A stretch of DNA of 53,487 nucleotides from Competibacter_A sp003527885. Lineage in GTDB: Bacteria; Pseudomonadota; Gammaproteobacteria; Competibacterales; Competibacteraceae. Below are positions 24,465 to 32,508 of this stretch, in pieces. The stretch spans positions 1-53,487 of the forward strand of contig DAORPQ010000012.1 of the NCBI GenBank assembly GCA_035442025.1, given 5' to 3'. The position numbers were made by a program, and so were the translations under genes. The notes under the pieces were generated by a model that was not told the origin of the DNA, did no database searches, and saw only the letters and a program-made list of their open reading frames with translations. The first letter of the stretch is position 1, and the number at the start of each line of letters is the position of its first letter.

Positions 24465-27290
24465 TTGGCGCAGGCACACCGCATCAAGACCGAACCGCCC
24501 GCGATGCGGGCAGGCATCCTCCGTTTCGTCAAAGGCGTTCTCCAGGAGAGCAGTTTCTGGTTGGTGGTGCTGATCGCGCTGGGCATGATCGGTGCGCTCG
24601 CCACTTTCCATGTGGCGGATCCGGCCTGGACCCATACCGCGAATGTCGCCAAGATCCACAATCTGGTCGGAACGGTCGGCGCTTGGTTCGCCGATGTCAG
24701 CCTGTATTTTTTCGGCTATCCCGCGTATTGGCTGCCGCTGGGCCTGCTGTTTGCCGGCTGGCGCTTGCTCAAGTGTGGCGCGCTGCTCGAACTGGACGCC
24801 GAGATCGTCCTGTTTCGGGTGATGGGATTCGCGGTGGCCCTGGTGACCGCTTGCGGTTTGGCGGCCTTGCACCTGAAACCCGGTTTAGGGGCCGTGCCGG
24901 GCGCCGGTTCCGCGGGTGGTTTGGTCGGTGTGCACGTCAGCCGGTTTTTGGTCCAGGCGTTCGGCTTCGCCTGGGGCAATGTCCTGATGATCGCGCTGTT
25001 GCTGGCCGGGGTGACCTTGAGCACCGGCTTTTCCTGGCTCAAGCTGGTGGATTGGATCGGCGGGACCGTGCTCAAATCCGTGGATACGGTCAGCGGCCCG
25101 GCCAAGGCGCCACGGCGCCGCAAAGCCTCACCAGCCCCGCCATCTGAAGAAGATGAGTTCGCGGAGTCCGCGAAAATCAGTCCGGTGGCGGATGCCAAGT
25201 CGGCCAAATCGGCTAAGCCCGCCAAAGGTGGCACGACCGCCGAAAAGAGCGGCGATGGCGCGCAACCGCCACCGGCGGGGTGGCTGCGCGGCGCGGTCGC
25301 GAGCGCTTGGACAGGGTGGCAAGCCAGGGAGGCGCGACGTGCGGCGACGCAGGCCGCTCCGATTGTCGGAGACACGCCGCCCTCGGAGCCGACGGCCAAC
25401 GAGCGTCCGGTTTCCGGTTCGGGTGCGGGTGCGCCGGGTAAGAGCGGGCGTGCCGCCCGCATCGAGCCGGTGTTGGACGCGCGCCGGCAAGGGGGGACCC
25501 GCCAGCGACCGGAAGCGCCGGCCAATCCGTCCGAAGCGCCCAAGGCGACGCTCCAGCAGCAGGATTTGACCTTGATTCCGACGGCGGTGTCCCCAGCCGC
25601 CGCGGTAGGCCGCCTCAAAGGCAAATCCGCCGTGGCCGAAGCCGCGATCCGGGCGCCTTGGACGACCGGTGCGGATTTCGGGACCGAGGCGTCCAATGAC
25701 GTGCTAAGTCCGGTTCCGCGCGCCAAACCGCGACCGGCCGCGACGCCGGTTGCCGCTGGCATGGCGCGTCGCGCGGAGCAGCCGCAACCGCTGGAGTCCG
25801 CTGGCCTGCCCCCGCTGGCGTTGCTCGACCAGCCCTCGCCGCACACCGCCGGCTATTCCGTGGAAACGCTGGACGAGATGTCCCGTCAGGTGGAGCTGCT
25901 GCTTAAAAGCTTCGGGGTGGAGGCCCGCGTGGTGGCGGTGGAACCGGGGCCGGTGATCACCCGCTTCGAGGTCGATCCCGCGCCGGGTGTCAAGGTCAGC
26001 CAGATCAGCAATCTGGCCAAGGACCTGGCGCGCGGCCTGTCGGTGATCAGCGTGCGGGTGGTGGAAGTGATCCCCGGCAAGTCGGTGATCGGCTTGGAAA
26101 TCCCCAACCAGCACCGCGAAACCGTCTATCTGCGCGAGGTGCTGGAAGCGCCGGTCTACACGCAGTCCGGCGCGCCGCTGACGCTGGCCTTGGGCATGGA
26201 TATCGGCGGCAACCCCGTGGTGGCGAACCTGGCGAAAATGCCGCACCTGCTGGTGGCCGGCACCACCGGTTCCGGCAAATCGGTGGCGATCAACGCCATG
26301 CTGCTCAGCCTGCTGTACAAGGCGCCGCCCGCCGAGGTCCGGCTGATCCTGGTCGACCCGAAGATGCTGGAACTGTCGATGTACGAAGACATCCCGCACC
26401 TGTTGACGCCGGTGGTGACCGACATGAAGGAGGCGGCCAACGCGCTGCGCTGGTGCGTGGCCGAAATGGAGCGCCGCTACCGGCTGATGGCGGCGTTGAA
26501 GGTGCGCAACATCGCCGGCTTCAACCGCAAGGTGCTGGATGCGCTGGAGGAGGGCGAGGGTCTGACCGACCCGCTCTGGAAGCCGGACGGCCCTCTGGCG
26601 CCGCCTGAAAGCCCGCTGTTGCAGCCGCTGCCGTTCATCGTGGTGGTCATCGACGAACTGGCCGACATGATGATGATCGTCGGCAAGAAGGTGGAGGAGT
26701 TGATCGCGCGTTTGGCGCAGAAGGCCCGCGCGTCCGGTATCCACCTGATTCTGGCGACCCAACGGCCCTCGGTGGACGTGATCACCGGCCTGATCAAGGC
26801 CAACATTCCCACGCGGGTCGCCTTTCAGGTGTCCTCGAAGGTCGATTCCCGCACCATCCTCGACCAGATGGGCGCGGAGCAACTGCTGGGCCACGGCGAC
26901 ATGCTGTATCTGCCGCCCGGAACCGGCCTGCCGCAGCGGGTGCACGGCGCGTTCGTGGACGACCAGGAAGTCAATCGGGTGGTCGATTTTCTCCGGCAAA
27001 CCGGCGCGCCGGATTATATCGATGAGGTGCTGGTCGAGTCGCGCGAGGAGAGCGAGTTCGGCGAGGAGAGCGAGAACGGCGGGCGCGGCGGGGAAAGTGA
27101 CCCCTTGTACGATGAGGCGGTGAAGATCGTCACCGAGTCGCGGCGGGCTTCCGTATCCGGGGTGCAGCGCCGGTTGCGGATCGGCTACAACCGGGCGGCG
27201 CGTCTGGTCGAGGAAATGGAGGCGGCCGGTGTGGTCGGTCCCTTGCAATCCAACGGCAGCCGCGAGGTTCTGGCTCCCGCGCCGCCGTGA
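24465..27290 (+). CDS. ftsK: DNA translocase FtsK
   Basis: FtsK anchors at the division septum and pumps DNA to resolve chromosome ends. The 941-residue protein has an N-terminal membrane domain with about four helices (25-200), a Pro/Ala/Lys-rich linker (about 205-460) and the motor from about 465, with Walker A AGTTGSGKSVA (Lys605) and Walker B IVVVIDELADMMM. The winged-helix gamma domain (SVSGVQRRLRIGYNRAARLVEEME) that reads KOPS sites is intact at the C-terminus. The linker is much shorter than in E. coli, as is common. The start is a TTG at 24465 with a weak AGGA upstream; an ATG at 24504 would remove 13 residues and has no site of its own. Confidence 0.97.
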   Translation: MAQAHRIKTEPPAMRAGILRFVKGVLQESSFWLVVLIALGMIGALATFHVADPAWTHTANVAKIHNLVGTVGAWFADVSLYFFGYPAYWLPLGLLFAGWRLLKCGALLELDAEIVLFRVMGFAVALVTACGLAALHLKPGLGAVPGAGSAGGLVGVHVSRFLVQAFGFAWGNVLMIALLLAGVTLSTGFSWLKLVDWIGGTVLKSVDTVSGPAKAPRRRKASPAPPSEEDEFAESAKISPVADAKSAKSAKPAKGGTTAEKSGDGAQPPPAGWLRGAVASAWTGWQAREARRAATQAAPIVGDTPPSEPTANERPVSGSGAGAPGKSGRAARIEPVLDARRQGGTRQRPEAPANPSEAPKATLQQQDLTLIPTAVSPAAAVGRLKGKSAVAEAAIRAPWTTGADFGTEASNDVLSPVPRAKPRPAATPVAAGMARRAEQPQPLESAGLPPLALLDQPSPHTAGYSVETLDEMSRQVELLLKSFGVEARVVAVEPGPVITRFEVDPAPGVKVSQISNLAKDLARGLSVISVRVVEVIPGKSVIGLEIPNQHRETVYLREVLEAPVYTQSGAPLTLALGMDIGGNPVVANLAKMPHLLVAGTTGSGKSVAINAMLLSLLYKAPPAEVRLILVDPKMLELSMYEDIPHLLTPVVTDMKEAANALRWCVAEMERRYRLMAALKVRNIAGFNRKVLDALEEGEGLTDPLWKPDGPLAPPESPLLQPLPFIVVVIDELADMMMIVGKKVEELIARLAQKARASGIHLILATQRPSVDVITGLIKANIPTRVAFQVSSKVDSRTILDQMGAEQLLGHGDMLYLPPGTGLPQRVHGAFVDDQEVNRVVDFLRQTGAPDYIDEVLVESREESEFGEESENGGRGGESDPLYDEAVKIVTESRRASVSGVQRRLRIGYNRAARLVEEMEAAGVVGPLQSNGSREVLAPAPP

Positions 27291-27353
27291 GCGCAAGATA
27301 GGGCACGGGCCTGCCGGCCTTGCGGCTGACAGGGCCCTCGGGGAAGCGCCGCC

Positions 27354-28748
27354 TCAGGGGGTGACCGGATTGTCCGCGAGTTCCGGGATCTCCTCGGTGG
27401 AGGGCTCGTCGAGCCGGTCTTCCCAGAGGTATTTGTCGGTTTCGGCGACGATGACGCCGCTCAACCCGATCAGGGCGATCAGGTTGGGGATGGCCATCAT
27501 GGCGTTCAGGGCATCCGCGATGTCCCACACCAGGCCCAGCGAGGCCACCGAACCCACGAAGGTGCTGATCACCCACAAGATTCTATAAGGTAAAATCGCG
27601 CGCTTGCCGAGCAGGTATTCCGCCCCGCGCTCGCCGTAATAGGACCACCCCAGGATGGTCGAGAACACGAAGGTCAGCAGGCCGACCGTCAGCACGATAG
27701 GGCCGATCACCGGGACATGGGCGAAAGCCGCCTTGGTCAGCGCCGCCCCTTTCAGACCGTCCATGCCGGCGGGATCGCTGACGATCACGGTGACCAGGAC
27801 GATGCCGGTTATCGCGCAGACCACCACCGTATCCCAGAACGTGCCGGTCGCGGACACCAGCGCTTGGCGCACCGGATTCCGGGTCTGGGCCGCCGCCGCG
27901 ACGATGGGCGCGGAACCCAGGCCGGACTCGTTGGAAAACAGGCCGCGCGCGACGCCGTAGCGCATCGCCATCATCACGGTCGCACCGGCGAAACCGCCAC
28001 CCGCCGCGAGCGGCGTAAAGGCGTGGGTCACGATCAGGTTGATGGCCGTGCCGATGTATTGAGCGTTGATGATCAGGATGATGAGGCAGCCGATCACATA
28101 GAACAGCGCCATGAACGGCACCAGCTTTTCGCACACCCGCGAGATGGATTGCACGCCGCCGAGAATGACCACCGCCGTCAACGCCGCGATGATGAGGCCG
28201 GTGACGTAGGTGGGGATGCTGAAGGTTTCTGCGACCAGGGAGGAAATGGAGTTGGCCTGGACCATGTTGCCGATACCGAAGGCCGCCAAGGCGGTGAAGA
28301 CGGCGAACAGCACGGCCAACCACTTCTGCTTCAAGCCTCTTTCGAGCGCGTACATGGGGCCGCCCAGCATGGTGCCATCGGAGGTGCGGACCCGATATTT
28401 GACGGCCAGCAGCGCTTCCGAGTACTTGGTGGCGATGCCGAACACGCCGGTCAGCCACACCCACAGCACCGCGCCGGGTCCGCCGAGAGCCACCGCCGTG
28501 GCGACGCCGACGATGTTGCCGGTGCCGATGGTGGCCGCCAGCGCCGTGGTCAGCGCGCCGAACTGGCTGACATCGCCGGCGCTTCCCGGCTCTTTGCTGA
28601 CCGAGAGCTTGATGGCCGTACCGATATAGCGTTGGATGAACCGCAGTCGGACCGTCAGGAACAGGTGCGTCCCGAACAGTAAAACCAGCATCGGCGGCCC
28701 CCAAAGGTAGCCGTTTAACCAGGTGACAAAGTCTTGAAGCGCTTGCAT
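27354..28748 (-). CDS. Alanine/glycine:cation symporter (AGCS family)
   Basis: The 464-residue protein has about 10-11 membrane segments and the AGCS signatures ALTTALAATIGTGNIVGVATAVALGGPGAVLWVW, GTMLGGPMYALERGL and the block RYGVARGLFSNESGLGSAPIVAAAA. Members import alanine or glycine with Na+. The ATG at 28748 has GGAG nine bases upstream. It is convergent with ftsK, with 63 bases between the two stop codons, and downstream of pfp on the same strand with a 277-base gap containing a hairpin, so it is probably transcribed separately. Confidence 0.95.
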   Translation of the reverse strand: MQALQDFVTWLNGYLWGPPMLVLLFGTHLFLTVRLRFIQRYIGTAIKLSVSKEPGSAGDVSQFGALTTALAATIGTGNIVGVATAVALGGPGAVLWVWLTGVFGIATKYSEALLAVKYRVRTSDGTMLGGPMYALERGLKQKWLAVLFAVFTALAAFGIGNMVQANSISSLVAETFSIPTYVTGLIIAALTAVVILGGVQSISRVCEKLVPFMALFYVIGCLIILIINAQYIGTAINLIVTHAFTPLAAGGGFAGATVMMAMRYGVARGLFSNESGLGSAPIVAAAAQTRNPVRQALVSATGTFWDTVVVCAITGIVLVTVIVSDPAGMDGLKGAALTKAAFAHVPVIGPIVLTVGLLTFVFSTILGWSYYGERGAEYLLGKRAILPYRILWVISTFVGSVASLGLVWDIADALNAMMAIPNLIALIGLSGVIVAETDKYLWEDRLDEPSTEEIPELADNPVTP

Positions 28749-28973
28749 GAGGTGCTTCTCCTCCGATTGCCGTGGGGTTTTTGCCGGCCGGATCGCCGGC
28801 CACCTGTCCGGATTGTTGGATTACTTATATGACAGGTGAGGAAACTCAGCGGGTGCTTGTCATTTCCTCATATATCCATAGTTCAGGCTACGGCGCATTA
28901 CAACCGCCGGCGCGGGCTCGGCCACGGTTTTTTCGGGAAGCGCTCGGGGATTGGCGGGGAGAGGAGGGAGCGG

Positions 28974-29009
28974 CACCGAGGGCGCGCGAGCGTTCGGGCG
29001 CCCTCGGTG
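28974..29009 (-). terminator. Strong hairpin downstream of the PPi-phosphofructokinase gene
   Basis: CACCGAGGGCGC (28974-28985) and GCGCCCTCGGTG (28998-29009) form a perfect 12-bp stem with a 12-base loop, beginning 17 bases after the phosphofructokinase stop. No T run follows on the minus strand, so termination would need Rho or the hairpin may protect the mRNA 3' end. Confidence 0.6.
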
Positions 29010-29025
29010 CGTTGGCGGGTTGCGG

Positions 29026-30264
29026 CTAATGGCTGACCGCGACTTTCTTGCCTTTTTTCTGGCCGATCGCCTTTAGCATGGCGGTGAACCAGGGCGTGTC
29101 GATGTCGAAGGGCTTGCCGCCCTTGATGCGCGGAAACTCGATGGCGCGCAGCACGCCGTTGCGGTCCTCGTCGTGGCCGATGACGCCGGCTTCACCGCGC
29201 ATGGCGCACTCGACGGCGAGGTCGGTGCAGGATTTGATGAGACGGATATCCTCGATATTGGCGGCGGAGGCCCGCGAGAAGTAGCCGGATTTTTGGATCA
29301 GGGTTTTTTCCGAGCCGAGCATCTGCGCGAACTGTTCGCCGAACCATTTGCCGGGGTTGACGGCGTCGAGCTTGATATGGCCGAAGGCATCGCGCGGGAC
29401 TTCCTGGCCCTTGGCCTGCAACTCGGCCACGATGGCTTCCACGCCCGCGCCTTCGGAAACGAAGATGTTGAGGCAATCGACCTTGTCCATCGCGGAGCGC
29501 AGCCGTTTGGCCTCGGCGGCGATGTCGATGTGCATTTCCGGCACAAAAACCGCGTGGACCTCGAAGGCGGAGCGGTCGAGTCCGATGGCGGGGAGCCATT
29601 CCGTGCGGTCGAGCAACTTGCGGTATTCCAGCGCCGTGGCGGCGGTCAGCCAGCCGCAGTTGCGGCCCATGACCTCGTGGATGATCAACATGCGCGGGTT
29701 GGCGTTGTTTTCGGCGACGATGTTCTTGAAGTAGCGGGCGCCTTGCTCGGCGGCGGTCCAGGCACCCAGCGACTGCTTGATCGGGTACACGTCGTTGTCG
29801 ACGGTCTTGGGCAGCCCGATGACCGTGAGCCCGTAGTTGTTCTTGGCCAGGAAGGCGGCGAGGTCGGCGGCGGCGGTGTTGGTGTCGTCGCCACCGATGG
29901 TGTGGAGCACGTCCACGCCGTCCTTGACGAGCTGGTCGGCGGCGATTTTCTGCGGGTCTTGACCCTCTTTGACCAGGCCGCGCTTGACGCAATCCTTGAC
30001 GTTGGTGAGCTTGACCCGGCTGTTGCCGATGGGCGAACCGCCGAAGGTGTGCAGCAGGCCGGCTTTTTCGCGGATTTCCGGGGTGACTTTGTAAGAGTCG
30101 CCGAGCAGCAGCCCTTTGTAGCCGCTGCGGTAGCAGATGATTTCAATGCTGGGGTCGATCTCGGTGTAGCGCTCGATCAGACCGCCGATGGCCGAACTGA
30201 GGCAGGGGGCCAAACCGCCCGCAGTAAGGATTGCGACTTTTTTGGGCTTGCTCATGGTTGTCAT
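29026..30264 (-). CDS. pfp: Pyrophosphate-dependent 6-phosphofructokinase
   Basis: The enzyme interconverts fructose 6-phosphate and fructose 1,6-bisphosphate. The 412-residue protein shows the phosphofructokinase core TAGGLAPCLSSAIGG, HTIGGDDTNTAA, GLPKTVDND and MGRNCGWLTAATALEY. The Asp in GGDD (Gly in ATP enzymes) and the Lys in PKTVDND (Gly in E. coli PGTIDND) are the two known markers of the PPi-dependent type, so the reaction should be reversible and spare ATP. Two in-frame ATGs (30264 and 30255) are possible starts; spacing to the AAGG motif favours 30255, giving MSKPKKVAIL. No ATP-type phosphofructokinase is in the window. Confidence 0.93.
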   Translation of the reverse strand: MTTMSKPKKVAILTAGGLAPCLSSAIGGLIERYTEIDPSIEIICYRSGYKGLLLGDSYKVTPEIREKAGLLHTFGGSPIGNSRVKLTNVKDCVKRGLVKEGQDPQKIAADQLVKDGVDVLHTIGGDDTNTAAADLAAFLAKNNYGLTVIGLPKTVDNDVYPIKQSLGAWTAAEQGARYFKNIVAENNANPRMLIIHEVMGRNCGWLTAATALEYRKLLDRTEWLPAIGLDRSAFEVHAVFVPEMHIDIAAEAKRLRSAMDKVDCLNIFVSEGAGVEAIVAELQAKGQEVPRDAFGHIKLDAVNPGKWFGEQFAQMLGSEKTLIQKSGYFSRASAANIEDIRLIKSCTDLAVECAMRGEAGVIGHDEDRNGVLRAIEFPRIKGGKPFDIDTPWFTAMLKAIGQKKGKKVAVSH

Positions 30265-30545
30265 CGCCTTGCTTGGGTGAAAATAAAAAGTAGCTCGAAA
30301 CCACCTAAAAGCGTAGGAGGGATTTTGCGAAGGAGCAACGCGGATGGCCGTGGAGATTTCGGGGCCTGTCGGGCGCCGTCGCTAGCGGGCGGGCAATCTT
30401 TTACAGGAGGGTCGCTGGCGGCGGTCGCGCGCTATTCATGGCGGATTCATCATCCTGGCGTTGAAATGGCCGTCGGTGAGGTGGGTTGATGCGGCGCCAG
30501 CCGTCGTGCACTCTTTGCCGGAAAGGTCAACCGTTGGAGTTTATC

Positions 30546-31163
30546 GTGATACGTCAATTGCTCGTCCTGGTCTTGAGCCTGTCGTCGCTGGCCCCGGTTT
30601 GGGCGTCGCCCTCGCAAGTGCAGCGTTATTTTCAGGAGTTGCGCTCGCTGCGGGCCGATTTTGTCCAGCGGGTGTACGACGAACGCGCGCGGGTCGTACA
30701 GGACGCCAGCGGTGAGATGTGGATGCAAAAGCCCGGCAAGTTCCGCTGGAATTATCGCACGCCCGCCGAACAGATCATCGTCGCCGACGGCGAGCGGTTG
30801 TGGTCTTACGACATCGGTCTGGCGCAAGTGACGGTCCGCAAATTGGACAAGGCGTTGAGCTCGACCCCGCTGGCTTTGCTGAGCGGCGCGGCGCCCATCG
30901 AGGACGCCTTCACCGTCGGCGCGGCGCGAAACCAAGACGGGTTGACGTGGTACGACCTGACGCCGAAACAGCCACAGCCCGAATTCCGCTTGTTACGGGT
31001 CGCTTTCAAGGGCGAACTGCTGGCCAGCCTGGAACTTGAGGACGGCTTCGGCCAGCGCACCCGGCTGGATTTTCAGAAGCTGGAACGCAATCCGACGCTC
31101 GATCCGGCGCTGCTGAAATTTGTCCCGCCCTCCGGCGTGGATGTGGTCGGCGACGCGGGCTGA
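30546..31163 (+). CDS. lolA: Outer-membrane lipoprotein carrier protein LolA
   Basis: LolA ferries lipoproteins across the periplasm from LolCDE to LolB. I choose the GTG at 30546 (IRQLLVLVLSLSSLAPVWASPSQVQRYFQEL), six bases after GGAG, giving a proper signal peptide cleaved after VWA and a 205-residue precursor like that of E. coli; the frame runs on upstream without a good start. SLRADFVQRV, GEMWMQKPGKFRWNY and DGERLWSYD are LolA hallmarks. The stop is immediately followed (one base) by the rarA ATG, the usual gammaproteobacterial arrangement. Confidence 0.95.
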   Translation: MIRQLLVLVLSLSSLAPVWASPSQVQRYFQELRSLRADFVQRVYDERARVVQDASGEMWMQKPGKFRWNYRTPAEQIIVADGERLWSYDIGLAQVTVRKLDKALSSTPLALLSGAAPIEDAFTVGAARNQDGLTWYDLTPKQPQPEFRLLRVAFKGELLASLELEDGFGQRTRLDFQKLERNPTLDPALLKFVPPSGVDVVGDAG

Positions 31164-31164
31164 T

Positions 31165-32490
31165 ATGACCGAATCCGCCGCCGCCGATGCGCGCCGGCCC
31201 TTGGCCGACCGGTTGCGGCCGCGCCGGCTGGAGGAATTCGTCGGCCAAGCGCATCTGCTGGCGGCGGGCAAGCCGTTGCGGGCCGCCATCGAGCGGGGCC
31301 AGCCGCATTCCATGGTGTTGTGGGGGCCGCCCGGCACCGGCAAGACCACGCTGGCGGAACTGATGGCCGGCGCCTGTCAGGCCGAATTTATCCGGCTGTC
31401 GGCGGTGATGGCCGGGGTGCGCGAGGTGCGGGCGGCAGTGGAGCGGGCGCAGGGGTTCTGGCGCGACCGGCAGCGCCGCACCCTGCTGTTCGTGGACGAA
31501 GTGCACCGTTTCAACAAGGGCCAGCAGGATGCCTTTCTACCCTATGTCGAGGACGGCACCCTGACCTTCGTCGGGGCCACCACCGAAAATCCCGGCTTCG
31601 CCCTTAACAACGCGCTGCTGTCCAGAGTGCGGGTGTACGTACTGAACGGCCTGGACAGCGGCGCGATCGGTCAGGTAGTGGACCGCGCGCTAGCCGATTC
31701 CGAGCGGGGGCTGGGCGGGCGGTGGGCGCTGCCCGACGCCGCGCGGGAGCGGTTGGCTCGGGCCGCCGACGGCGATGCCCGCCGCGCCTTGACTTGGCTG
31801 GAGCTGGCGGCGGAGCTGGCCGGAGCGCAGAACCTAACGCTGGAGGCCGCCTTGACAGAGGTCATGAGCGATGGAGCGGGGCGGCGCTTCGACCGGGGCG
31901 GCGATCTGTTCTACGACCAGATTTCCGCCTTGCACAAGGCGGTGCGCGGCAGCAGCCCGGACGCGGCGCTGTACTGGCTGGCCCGGCTGCTGGATGGGGG
32001 TTGCGATCCGCTCTATATCGCCCGTCGGGTGGCGCGGATGGCCAGCGAGGATATCGGCAACGCCGACCCGCGCGCCCTGCAACTGGCCTTGAACGCCTGG
32101 GAAGCCCAGGAGCGGATGGGCAGCCCCGAAGGCGAACTGGCCATCGCCCAAGCCGTCGTCTACCTGGCGGTCGCGGCCAAGAGCAACGCGGTCTACACCG
32201 CCTTTGCGGTCGCCCGGCGCGATGTCGGGCGCTGTGGCACGCTGGAAGTGCCGCCGCACCTGCGCAACGCGCCGACCGCGCTGGCGCGGGAGCTTGGCCA
32301 CGGCGACGGATATCGCTACGCGCACGACGAACCGGACGCCTACGCGGCGGGCGAATGCTATTTCCCGGAAGCGCTCAAGGATGCGCGGTATTACCGGCCG
32401 ACCGTCAACGGCCTGGAAGGGCGCATCGGTGAAAAACTAGAGCGGCTGCGGGATCTGGACCGGCGCAGCGGTCGGCGGCGCTATCGCTAG
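31165..32490 (+). CDS. rarA: Replication-associated recombination protein A (MgsA/RarA)
   Basis: RarA is an AAA+ ATPase acting at stalled forks. I use ATG 31165 (MTESAAADARRPLADRLRPRRLEEFVGQ), giving 441 residues. Walker A GPPGTGKTT is at 54-62, Walker B LLFVDEVHRFNKGQQD follows, then sensor 1 FVGATTENPGF and the C-terminal tetramerisation domain with DPLYIARRVARMASEDIGNADP and the FPEALKDARYYRPTVNGLE tail. It begins one base after lolA. Confidence 0.97.
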   Translation: MTESAAADARRPLADRLRPRRLEEFVGQAHLLAAGKPLRAAIERGQPHSMVLWGPPGTGKTTLAELMAGACQAEFIRLSAVMAGVREVRAAVERAQGFWRDRQRRTLLFVDEVHRFNKGQQDAFLPYVEDGTLTFVGATTENPGFALNNALLSRVRVYVLNGLDSGAIGQVVDRALADSERGLGGRWALPDAARERLARAADGDARRALTWLELAAELAGAQNLTLEAALTEVMSDGAGRRFDRGGDLFYDQISALHKAVRGSSPDAALYWLARLLDGGCDPLYIARRVARMASEDIGNADPRALQLALNAWEAQERMGSPEGELAIAQAVVYLAVAAKSNAVYTAFAVARRDVGRCGTLEVPPHLRNAPTALARELGHGDGYRYAHDEPDAYAAGECYFPEALKDARYYRPTVNGLEGRIGEKLERLRDLDRRSGRRRYR

Positions 32491-32508
32491 CCGGAGGAGA
32501 TTGCGCCG

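Noticed and set aside
25704..27296. 530-codon minus-strand open frame opposite ftsK
   Set aside because: Same compositional pattern of an antisense shadow; the ftsK motor motifs are decisive on the plus strand.
27291..27353. Possible bidirectional terminator between ftsK and the alanine symporter gene
   Set aside because: GGGCCTG and CAGGGCCC pair only with a bulge, and neither strand has a T run.
29173..30489. 438-codon plus-strand open frame opposite pfp
   Set aside because: Gly/Val/Asp/Glu-rich translation with no recognised domain, and the opposite strand has an unmistakable phosphofructokinase.
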